Assembly (NCBI GenBank): GCA_023412195.1
Contig: JAEYNZ010000141.1
Location: 1-26,221 of the forward strand
Length of the DNA stretch: 26,221 nt
Reading direction: 5' to 3'
From: Bacteroidota bacterium
GTDB lineage: Bacteria > Bacteroidota > Bacteroidia > Bacteroidales > Prolixibacteraceae
This document shows positions 7,596-15,685 of the stretch, piece after piece (positions within the stretch are counted from its first letter, which is position 1; each line of letters opens with the position of its first letter). Both the position numbers and the translations under genes were made by a program. The notes beneath the pieces are model-generated. The model saw only the letters and a list, made by a program, of their open reading frames with translations, had not been told where the DNA came from and searched no databases.

Positions 7596-10325
7596 ATGAA
7601 AAGTATAATTGCTGCTTTTATTACTTTATTTTTCAGCCTTGATGTTTTTTCCCAGAACATGGACTTACCTGCCCCTTCCCAGCCGGGATTTGATGTTATC
7701 CGTCATGGTATTGTGAAGGGGACAATCGATACCATCACTTACCACTCTCAAACAACAGATACCCTTAGGCGTGCAGTCATCTACCTGCCGCCCGGATACC
7801 ATACTGAGAAGAGCTATCCCGTTTTGTATCTTCTGCATGGAATTGGAGGCGATGAATTTGAATGGTTGAGGGGTGGTCAGCCCGGAGTTATATTTGACAA
7901 CCTTTATGCCGGCGGGAAACTTCAGCCTATGATTGTTGTGATGCCCAACGGAAGGGCGATGAAAGATGACCGTGCAACGGGCAACATTATGGCGCCCGAT
8001 AAGGTGCAGGCGTTTGCTGATTTTGAAAATGACCTGCTCAATAATTTAATCCCTTACATTGAGAACAATTTTCCTGTAATTAAAGACAGGGAGCACCGTG
8101 CCATTGCCGGATTATCGATGGGAGGAGGACAGGCGCTGAACTTTGGACTTGGGAACCTGGATAAGTTTGCCTGGGTGGGAGGTTTTTCTTCAGCACCCAA
8201 TACCAAAATGCCGGAGCAATTGATGCCTGATCCTGATGAAGCAAAAGATAAGCTGAAACTCCTTTGGATTTCGTGCGGTGATAACGACAGACTCCTGTCG
8301 TTCAGTACACGCACGAGTGACTACATGAAGAAAAATAACGTTCCTCATATTTATTATGTCGATCAGGGTGGGCACGATTTTACAGTATGGAAAAACAGTC
8401 TTTACATGTTCTCACAGTTGTTGTTTAAGCCTTCAGTACAGGGGAGCAAAAAGATCAGCGATATGTTGTTCGGGCTCTTTTTCGAGGATATTAACTATTC
8501 TGCTGATGGGGGTTTATATGCAGAACTTGTCCAGAACCGTTCTTTTGAATATAATCCTGCTGAGCGTCGTGGCTGGAATCCATTGTCATACTGGGACTAT
8601 ATATCACCGGGGTATTCTATAGGGAGGATCAGTGTTGAGACCAAAGACCCTGTACATCCAAACAATCCTCATTATATTGTTCTGGATGCTGAAGTTGTTG
8701 GAAATTATGATCAGTATAAAGGTGAGGCGGGAGTAGGCATTACAAATTCAGGTTATGGAGGAATGGTGATCAGGGATGGTGATCAATACAATTTTTCATT
8801 GTTTGCAAAACTACTGACTGAAACGCCGGTGGAAGTACTGGTGAATCTGCAGAATCAAGAAGGAGATGTTCTTGCCGCTCATACTTTTAGGGTAAAATCA
8901 ACAGACTGGCAAAAGTATGAAGCCACCATGACAGCCGCCACAGCTTGTGATTCAGCCGCTCTGGTGGTTTTGCTAAAAAACAGGGGTATAACGGCTCTCG
9001 ATATGATTTCGCTCTTTCCTGTTCATACCTATAAGAACAGAACTAATGGATTGCGTGCCGATCTTGCAGAAAGGCTTGCAGAAATGCAGCCAAAGTTTGT
9101 CCGTTTTCCGGGCGGATGCCTTGTGCATGGTGACGGACTTGGTAATATGTACCGCTGGAAGAATACAATTGGCCCGCTTGAACAGCGTAAGGCGCAAAGG
9201 AATATCTGGGGCTATCATCAGACAGGCGGACTGGGGTTTTATGAATATTTTCAGTTCTGTGAAGATATAGGCGCCAAACCTGTACCTGTTCTTCCTGCAG
9301 GAGTAAGTTGCCAGAATTCAGGCGGCACATGGAATATTGGCGGTGCAGGTCAGAAAGCTTTATGCCTGGATGAAATGGATGAATATATCAGGGAAGTACT
9401 GGATCTGATTGAATGGGCAAACGGACCTGCCGATTCTCCCTGGGGGAAACAAAGGGCTGCTGCAGGCCATCCTGAACCTTTTAACCTCGAATATCTTGGG
9501 ATTGGCAATGAAGATAAAATTACACCTGAGTTTCTGGAACGGTTCGAAATGATAAATAAGGCGGTGAAGGAAAAGTACCCTGAGATATCTGTAATTGGAA
9601 CATCGGGGCCTTTCTCTGATGGTGAAGATTTTGAAAAAGGTTGGGAGTTTGCCAAAACTATGCAACTTCCTCTTGTTGATGAGCATTATTATAAGGATCC
9701 GCCGTGGTTTATTGGCAATCAATACAGATACGACAGCTATGACCGGAAGGGGCCTAAAGTCTACCTTGGAGAGTATGCCTCATGGGGCAATAAAATGTTT
9801 AATGCCCTGGCGGAAGCAATCTATATGACATCGCTTGAAAGGAATGGAGATGTAGTTGTGATGGCATCTTATGCCCCTTTGCTTGCAAAAAAGGGCTTTA
9901 CCCAGTGGAAAACGGACCTGATCTTTTTCGATAACCATAACATTGTACCTACTCCCAATTTTTATGTACAGAAAATGTTTATGACCAACCAGGGAGATTA
10001 TTATTTCAGCGATGTGATCTCCTATGACAGAAAGGATTCTTTGCTGGCCGCCTCATGTGTGACAGACAGTAACAGCGGCGATATCATTTTAAAATATGTA
10101 AATGCAGGAACTGAAAGTAAAACCATAAAGGCTGACCTGTCACGCTTCAATACATTTAATCCCGCTGCAAAGCAGATGGTTCTCAAAGGTGAAGGAACTA
10201 CTGAGAATAATTTTGAAAATCCTTTTGCTGCAGTTCCTGAAGAATCTGAATTTAAGGCATCCACTGAATTTGAATACGTTACTCCCCCCATGTCATTATC
10301 TGTTATACGTATTAAAACCCATTAA
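7596..10325 (+). CDS. Fused CE1-type esterase and GH51 alpha-L-arabinofuranosidase
   Basis: This 909-residue exported enzyme (signal peptide 1 to about 19, ending FSQ) has two catalytic modules. Residues of about 35-278 are a CE1/esterase-D-like alpha/beta hydrolase: YLLHGIGG (oxyanion region), nucleophile elbow GLSMGG with Ser174, acid Asp231 in CGDND, and His260 in GGHDF. Such enzymes remove feruloyl or acetyl groups. Residues of about 285-909 are GH51: FGLFFEDINYSADGGLYAEL opening, RFPGGC, acid/base Glu639 in GIGNED, nucleophile Glu726 in YLGEYAS, then a C-terminal beta-sandwich. The reading frame is continuous with no stop at the junction. Only about ten residues separate the modules, so GH51's usual first strand seems shortened. 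As first gene of the operon it probably removes an ester and the arabinose that carries it. Ester specificity is inferred. Confidence 0.88.
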   Translation: MKSIIAAFITLFFSLDVFSQNMDLPAPSQPGFDVIRHGIVKGTIDTITYHSQTTDTLRRAVIYLPPGYHTEKSYPVLYLLHGIGGDEFEWLRGGQPGVIFDNLYAGGKLQPMIVVMPNGRAMKDDRATGNIMAPDKVQAFADFENDLLNNLIPYIENNFPVIKDREHRAIAGLSMGGGQALNFGLGNLDKFAWVGGFSSAPNTKMPEQLMPDPDEAKDKLKLLWISCGDNDRLLSFSTRTSDYMKKNNVPHIYYVDQGGHDFTVWKNSLYMFSQLLFKPSVQGSKKISDMLFGLFFEDINYSADGGLYAELVQNRSFEYNPAERRGWNPLSYWDYISPGYSIGRISVETKDPVHPNNPHYIVLDAEVVGNYDQYKGEAGVGITNSGYGGMVIRDGDQYNFSLFAKLLTETPVEVLVNLQNQEGDVLAAHTFRVKSTDWQKYEATMTAATACDSAALVVLLKNRGITALDMISLFPVHTYKNRTNGLRADLAERLAEMQPKFVRFPGGCLVHGDGLGNMYRWKNTIGPLEQRKAQRNIWGYHQTGGLGFYEYFQFCEDIGAKPVPVLPAGVSCQNSGGTWNIGGAGQKALCLDEMDEYIREVLDLIEWANGPADSPWGKQRAAAGHPEPFNLEYLGIGNEDKITPEFLERFEMINKAVKEKYPEISVIGTSGPFSDGEDFEKGWEFAKTMQLPLVDEHYYKDPPWFIGNQYRYDSYDRKGPKVYLGEYASWGNKMFNALAEAIYMTSLERNGDVVVMASYAPLLAKKGFTQWKTDLIFFDNHNIVPTPNFYVQKMFMTNQGDYYFSDVISYDRKDSLLAASCVTDSNSGDIILKYVNAGTESKTIKADLSRFNTFNPAAKQMVLKGEGTTENNFENPFAAVPEESEFKASTEFEYVTPPMSLSVIRIKTH

Positions 10326-10335
10326 AAATTTGACT

Positions 10336-12075
10336 ATGAAAGTAATAGTTAGACCGTTTGTGACCCTGTTTTCATTGATAATCCTGGCTTTAATTTCCCA
10401 TTCTGCTTCCGGCCAAAATAATCGTGCCAACAGGAGGCAGACCACTGCCAATCCTGTGTTTTCCCAGTTCATTTATCATGGGAATGACCAGGTTTACAAG
10501 GATCATCCGTTACAGCCTGATGAGTTTTACTCACCGATCCTGCAGGGTTGTTATCCCGATCCGTCTATCACCCGAAAAGGGAATGACTATTACATGGTAC
10601 ATTCATCGTTTGCCATGTTCCCGGGAGTGCCGATTTTTCATTCAAATGATCTGGTAAACTGGAAGCAAATCGGACATGTTCTTGACCGGACTTCGCAGCT
10701 GAAAGTGCAAGATGCAGGAATCGCATTCGGTATTTTTGCCCCTGTAATCAGATACAATCCGAACAACGACACCTTTTATATGATTACTACCCAGTTTGCG
10801 GGCGGGTTTGGAAATATTGTTGTTAAAACAAAGGATCCTTTGCAGGGCTGGAGCGATCCGTTTAAGCTAAATTTTGAGGGTATCGACCCATCTCTTTTCT
10901 TCGATGAGGATGGTAAAGCCTATGTTGTTCATAATGATGCTCCTGACAAGGGTAAAGAGCTTTACAGCGGGCACCGGGTCATCAAGGTCTGGGATTATGA
11001 TATTGAAAAGGATCAGGTCATTGAAGGTACAGATAAAATTATCGTGGACGGAGGGGTCGATATTACACAGAAACCAATCTGGATCGAAGCGCCTCACATT
11101 TATAAAAAGAATGGCCGATATTACCTGATGTGTGCCGAGGGGGGAACAGGCGACTGGCACAGTGAGGTCATTTTTGTAAGTGATAATCCAAGGGGGCCTT
11201 ATGTTCCTGCAAAGAATAATCCAATCCTTTCCCAAAGATACCTGAACCCCAACAGGAACAACAAGGTGGAATGGGCAGGGCATGCCGACCTGGTAGAAGG
11301 ACCGGATGGTAATCTGTATGGTGTCTTTCTAGGCATCCGCCCCAATGAAAAGAACAGGGTGAACATCGGGCGGGAAACCTTTATTTTACCCGTAGACTGG
11401 AGCGGGGAGTTTCCTGTTTTCATAAATGGCCTGATACCAATGCAGCCCAAAATTAAAATGCCTGAGGGAGTGGTTAATAAAACAGGACAGGAAGAATATT
11501 TCCCCAACGGCAATTTCACATTCAGGGATGATTTTAAGTCAGAAAAACTTGACTACAGGTGGATTGGTATGAGGGGCCCGCGGGAGGATTTTATATCATC
11601 TGCAAAAACCGGTCTTTCCATCAAACCATTCAATACGAACATAAAGGCTGTTGCACCGGTCTCTGCTCTTTTTAAGAGACAAATGCACAAGAAATTCACG
11701 GCTACTGTTACGATGGATTATAAGCCCGGATCAGAAAAAGACCTGGCAGGTATTGCATGCTACCAGAGTGAACGGTTTCATTATGTATTCGGAATTACAA
11801 AGAAAGGCAATGATAATTACCTGCTGCTTGAAAGAACAGCAAAAGGCGTTTCTGAAATCATTGCATCAGTAAAACTGGATGCAGATAAACCTGTTCAGTT
11901 ACAGGTAGAAGCCGAAGGTGATGATTACAGGTTTAACTATGCATCCGGTGCAGGTTCCTTTACAAACCTTGGCGGAACTGTGTCAGGTGACATCCTTTCC
12001 ACAAATGTGGCAGGGGGTTTTACCGGCAGCCTGATTGGCTTATATGCTACCTCTGCAAATGATGCACAACCATAA
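10336..12075 (+). CDS. GH43 glycosidase (beta-xylosidase / alpha-L-arabinofuranosidase) with C-terminal beta-sandwich
   Basis: I chose the ATG at 10336, 10 bp after the previous stop, because it gives a signal peptide (residues 1 to about 26, ending SASGQ); the longer frame back to 10189 runs inside the GH51 coding sequence. The 579-residue product has a five-bladed propeller (about 65-360) with the GH43 triad: base Asp75 in GCYPDPS, pKa modulator Asp184 in EGIDPSLFF, and acid Glu251 in IEAPHIY. Residues of about 390-579 are the concanavalin-like domain usual in bacterial xylosidases. The protein stops at LIGLYATSANDAQP, just before the final strand (Ala/Val-x-Phe-Asp-x-Phe pattern) that ends such domains and that is present in the next gene's product. 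It should release xylose or arabinose from short oligosaccharides in the periplasm. Linkage specificity is not determined. Confidence 0.87.
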   Translation: MKVIVRPFVTLFSLIILALISHSASGQNNRANRRQTTANPVFSQFIYHGNDQVYKDHPLQPDEFYSPILQGCYPDPSITRKGNDYYMVHSSFAMFPGVPIFHSNDLVNWKQIGHVLDRTSQLKVQDAGIAFGIFAPVIRYNPNNDTFYMITTQFAGGFGNIVVKTKDPLQGWSDPFKLNFEGIDPSLFFDEDGKAYVVHNDAPDKGKELYSGHRVIKVWDYDIEKDQVIEGTDKIIVDGGVDITQKPIWIEAPHIYKKNGRYYLMCAEGGTGDWHSEVIFVSDNPRGPYVPAKNNPILSQRYLNPNRNNKVEWAGHADLVEGPDGNLYGVFLGIRPNEKNRVNIGRETFILPVDWSGEFPVFINGLIPMQPKIKMPEGVVNKTGQEEYFPNGNFTFRDDFKSEKLDYRWIGMRGPREDFISSAKTGLSIKPFNTNIKAVAPVSALFKRQMHKKFTATVTMDYKPGSEKDLAGIACYQSERFHYVFGITKKGNDNYLLLERTAKGVSEIIASVKLDADKPVQLQVEAEGDDYRFNYASGAGSFTNLGGTVSGDILSTNVAGGFTGSLIGLYATSANDAQP

Positions 12076-12093
12076 CTGTAAAAGCAAGAATTC

Positions 12094-13665
12094 ATGAAAG
12101 CCAGGCCGTTTGTTGTCTTTCTGTTTATATTAATTCATGTTGGAAATAGTGCTTTTTCCCAGGAGAAGGCGCACAATCCGCTCATCCATGCCGATGTTCC
12201 CGATATGTCGATGATACGGGTAGGAGATACATGGTATATGAGCAGCACCACCATGCACATGAGTCCGGGGGTGCCCGTAATGAAATCAAAGGACCTGGTT
12301 AACTGGGAGATTGTAAGCTACTGCTACGATATACTGGATGATGTGGATGAACTGAACCTGAAAAACGGTAAAAGCACCTACGGCAGAGGTTCATGGGCCA
12401 GCTGTATCCGATATCATAATGAGACCTATTATGTATCGACATTTGCCGGAACAACAGGGACGACATATATTTATTCAACTAAGGATATTGAAAAAGGGCC
12501 GTGGGAAGTAAAAAAGTTTAAGCCTTCCTATCACGACCATACCATCTTCTTTGACGATGATGGTAAGGTATATATGATCTGGGGGGTGGGTAAACTGATG
12601 ATGGTTGAGTTAAAGGATGACCTTACCGGCATTAAGGAAGGTACGGAACGCATACTGATTGAAAATGCAGGTGCCCCTGCCGGTAGCAACTTGATGCTCA
12701 ATGCTGAGGGCTCACAGTTGTTTAAAGTCAATGGGAAATATTATCTGTTTAACATTGCATGGCCACGGGGAGGCATGCGCACAGTCATCGTCCACAGGGC
12801 AGATCAGATCACAGGCCCCTGGGAAGGGCGCCTGGCACTGCAGGACAGGGGAATAGCCCAGGGTGGCCTTATAGATACACCCGATGGAAACTGGTATGCT
12901 TATCTTTTCCGTGATTATGGTGCTGTAGGCCGCATTCCTTATCTGGTTCCTGTAACCTGGGAAGATGGGTGGCCTGGTTTGGGAACGGAGGGTAAAGTGC
13001 CTGATGTACTTACTGGCCTTCCTGCCGGAAAAGGTTTAACCCCGGGCATAGTGGCATCTGATGATTTCAGGCGCAAAAGAGGAGAGCCTGACCTGCCACT
13101 GGTCTGGCAGTGGAACCACAATCCTGACATTGATCTTTGGTCGGTGAACCGCAAAAAAGGCTACCTCCGGCTTACAACCGGCCGCACCGACAGCGATTTT
13201 ACGCTTGCTAAAAATACGCTTACTCAAAGAACAACAGGTCCGGAATGTACAGGATCGACACTGGTCGACGTGTCCAATATGAAGAAAGGTGATTTTGCAG
13301 GACTTGCCTTATTGCAGAAGAAATACGGGCTGGTGGGTGTGCAATTCCTTAATGGTGAAAAAAAACTGGTCATGGTAAGCGCACAGGATGACAATCCTTT
13401 GGAAATTGAAAGCCTGCCCCTGAACCAGGAACATGTGTATTTAAAAGCCGAATGTGATTTCAGGGAGATGAAGGATGTAGCTGATTTCTATTACAGCCTG
13501 AATGGAAAAGAATGGAAAAAGATCGGCTCACAGCTTAAGATGGAATATACACTTCCTCATTTCATGGGTTACAGGTTCGGGTTATTCAATTATGCCACCA
13601 AAACGCCTGGGGGGTATGTCGATTTTGATCATTTTAATATAAGCGATGTCATCACCGGAAAGTAA
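12094..13665 (+). CDS. GH43 glycosidase, probably subfamily 12 (alpha-L-arabinofuranosidase-like)
   Basis: The 523-residue protein has a signal peptide (1 to about 23, ending AFSQ) and begins the propeller with NPLIHADVPDMSM, the signature of the GH43_12 group found in Bacteroidota xylan loci. The triad aligns as Asp37 (VPDMS), Asp148 (YHDHTIFFDDDGK) and Glu205 (NAEGSQLF). A beta-sandwich occupies about 330-523 and ends with the complete GGYVDFDHFNI strand. Eighteen bp separate it from the preceding GH43 gene, with which it is clearly paralogous but far diverged; the different active-site surroundings suggest a different substrate, probably an arabinofuranosyl side chain. The family is secure; the subfamily comes from motif memory and would need an alignment. 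Confidence 0.85.
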   Translation: MKARPFVVFLFILIHVGNSAFSQEKAHNPLIHADVPDMSMIRVGDTWYMSSTTMHMSPGVPVMKSKDLVNWEIVSYCYDILDDVDELNLKNGKSTYGRGSWASCIRYHNETYYVSTFAGTTGTTYIYSTKDIEKGPWEVKKFKPSYHDHTIFFDDDGKVYMIWGVGKLMMVELKDDLTGIKEGTERILIENAGAPAGSNLMLNAEGSQLFKVNGKYYLFNIAWPRGGMRTVIVHRADQITGPWEGRLALQDRGIAQGGLIDTPDGNWYAYLFRDYGAVGRIPYLVPVTWEDGWPGLGTEGKVPDVLTGLPAGKGLTPGIVASDDFRRKRGEPDLPLVWQWNHNPDIDLWSVNRKKGYLRLTTGRTDSDFTLAKNTLTQRTTGPECTGSTLVDVSNMKKGDFAGLALLQKKYGLVGVQFLNGEKKLVMVSAQDDNPLEIESLPLNQEHVYLKAECDFREMKDVADFYYSLNGKEWKKIGSQLKMEYTLPHFMGYRFGLFNYATKTPGGYVDFDHFNISDVITGK

Positions 13666-13689
13666 ACTGAATTATAAAAAGCTTTTATT

Positions 13690-15633
13690 ATGGTACGATT
13701 AATATTTTCTTTCATCCTGATATCAATCTTTCTGTGGAATTGTACTGCCTCTTATGAGAACAGTATATTGGAGCCACAGGGATATTCTATAACCGGTGTT
13801 CCCTTCAGCGAGGTTCATGTCAACGATCAGTTTTGGCTGCCCCGCATAGAAATCAATCGTACTGTTACCATTCCGGCTTCATTTCGAAAATGCGAAGAGA
13901 TGGGCAGGCTTGACAATTTCCTGGTTGCCGGGGGTAAAATGAAGGGAGGCGTTCAGGGAGAAATGCCGTTTGATGACACGGATGTATATAAGATCATAGA
14001 AGGGGCAAGCTATAGTCTTACAACCATTCCTGATCCTGAACTGGAAGCCTATGTAGATTCGCTCATTGCTATTATTGCCACAGGGCAGGAGGCTGACGGA
14101 TATCTTACAACCTACAAAACCATCGATACAAGCCGTTCTCCCGCTCCATGGTGTCCCGGCGGGGATAGATGGGAGCACCTGGGGTGCAGTCATGAATTGT
14201 ACAACAGCGGGCATATGTTTGAGGCTGCTGCTGCCCACCATCAGGCTACCGGTAAATGGAATTTCCTTAACATAGCACTTAAAAATGCTGATCTTCTGGT
14301 TTCGGTGTTTGGGCCCGGTAAGAACACCGATGTTCCCGGGCACCAGGTGGTGGAAACAGGACTGATAAAGCTTTACAGCATAACAGGAAAAGAAGAATAC
14401 CTGAACCTGGCTAAACATTTTCTCGACAGCAGGGGAGACTCTACGCTCCGTTCCATAAGGGGTGCGTACAGCCAGGATCATATGCCTGTAGTTCATCAGG
14501 AGGAGGCTGTAGGTCATGCGGTAAGAGCGGTGTACATGTATTCGGGCATGACAGACATTGCTGCCCTGAAACAGGATGCAGCCTATAAAACTGCGGTGAG
14601 AAATATATGGGAGAATGTTACCGGCAAAAAAATATACATCACGGGTGGCCTGGGAGCCCTGCACAGCGGTGAAGCCTTTGGCGACAACTATGAATTACCC
14701 TCACTGACAGCCTACAGTGAAACCTGTGCTGCCATCGCAAATGTATATTGGAACCACAGGATGTTTTTGCTGGAAGGCGATGCAGCCTATCTGGATGTGC
14801 TGGAACGAAGCCTTTACAATGGTGTAATTTCAGGGGTATCTCTGGATGGGAAGACGTTTTTTTATCCAAACCCGCTGGAATGCAATATGGAATATAAGTT
14901 TAACTATGGCGGGACATTGAGCCGTGAGCCCTGGTTCAGCTGTTCATGTTGCCCAAGCAGTGTCTGCAGGTTTATTCCTTCTGTCCCGGGGTATATTTAC
15001 GCTCAGGAAGAGGAGGTGCTGTATGTCAATCTGTTCATTCAGAGCCAGACTGAGGTAATGCTCAACAGAACCCGCACTTTGGTCGGGCAGCAGACAAATT
15101 ATCCATGGAACGGAGAGGTAAAGATCAACGTCTCACCAGATCGGAAATCAGCATTTACAGTTAAAGTTAGAATTCCGGGGTGGGCGCTCGGCAATCCACT
15201 GCCGGGAGGGTTGTATCATTACACAGAGCCCCTGAAGCAGAAACCTGCCCTTTATGTCAATGGAGAAGAACAGGACTACCAAATGGAAAAAGGCTTTGCA
15301 ATCATCAAACGTGAATGGAAAAAGGGAGATGAAATTACCCTGAACCTTCCCATGGAGGTACGTATGGTAAAAGCCATTGATGAAGTAGCTGACACCAGGG
15401 GAAAGGTTGCTATGGAACGCGGTCCGCTGGTATACTGCATTGAAGAAATGGATAACCGCAATATTGATGATATTACGGTACCTCAGGAAGTTTCCTTTAT
15501 TTCAGAATTTAATCCGGATTTACTCAATGGGGTAGAGGTGGTAAAAACTGCGGGGTTTAGCGCCATTCCCTATTACGCCTGGAACAACAGGGGAGCCAAT
15601 AAAATGAAGGTGTGGCTGGATGAGGAAAAATGA
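13690..15633 (+). CDS. GH127 beta-L-arabinofuranosidase, putative lipoprotein
   Basis: This 647-residue protein is of the former DUF1680 family, which cleaves terminal beta-linked L-arabinofuranose using a cysteine nucleophile held by zinc. The zinc site seen in Bifidobacterium HypBA1 is conserved here: Glu344 and Cys346 (YSETCAA) with Cys420 and Cys421 (SCSCCPSS). Glu328 in SGEAFGDNYELP stands 16 residues before Glu344, matching the acid/base position. The alpha/alpha barrel covers about 35-430 and beta-sandwich domains follow. A short hydrophobic N-terminus ends at LWNC (Cys18), a plausible lipobox, without acidic residues directly after it, so a periplasmic face is likely. It lies 24 bp after the second GH43 gene. 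Beside GH51 and GH43, which act on alpha linkages, it gives the operon reach to beta-L-arabinose. Some family members have other specificities. Confidence 0.9.
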   Translation: MVRLIFSFILISIFLWNCTASYENSILEPQGYSITGVPFSEVHVNDQFWLPRIEINRTVTIPASFRKCEEMGRLDNFLVAGGKMKGGVQGEMPFDDTDVYKIIEGASYSLTTIPDPELEAYVDSLIAIIATGQEADGYLTTYKTIDTSRSPAPWCPGGDRWEHLGCSHELYNSGHMFEAAAAHHQATGKWNFLNIALKNADLLVSVFGPGKNTDVPGHQVVETGLIKLYSITGKEEYLNLAKHFLDSRGDSTLRSIRGAYSQDHMPVVHQEEAVGHAVRAVYMYSGMTDIAALKQDAAYKTAVRNIWENVTGKKIYITGGLGALHSGEAFGDNYELPSLTAYSETCAAIANVYWNHRMFLLEGDAAYLDVLERSLYNGVISGVSLDGKTFFYPNPLECNMEYKFNYGGTLSREPWFSCSCCPSSVCRFIPSVPGYIYAQEEEVLYVNLFIQSQTEVMLNRTRTLVGQQTNYPWNGEVKINVSPDRKSAFTVKVRIPGWALGNPLPGGLYHYTEPLKQKPALYVNGEEQDYQMEKGFAIIKREWKKGDEITLNLPMEVRMVKAIDEVADTRGKVAMERGPLVYCIEEMDNRNIDDITVPQEVSFISEFNPDLLNGVEVVKTAGFSAIPYYAWNNRGANKMKVWLDEEK

Positions 15634-15685
15634 TTACTACATACCGGCATTCTATTAAAGGGTATTTGATATACTATAAACCATC

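Noticed and set aside
10189..10335. Upstream extension of the first GH43 gene by 49 codons
   Set aside because: The extension overlaps the end of GH51 and would bury the signal peptide; the ATG at 10336 gives a normal exported protein with a 10-bp gap.
13879..14664. Long open frame on the minus strand (261 codons) opposite the GH127 gene
   Set aside because: It lies wholly inside a confidently identified coding sequence, the translation is rich in Cys, His and Arg without any recognisable domain, and it is best explained as an antisense shadow.
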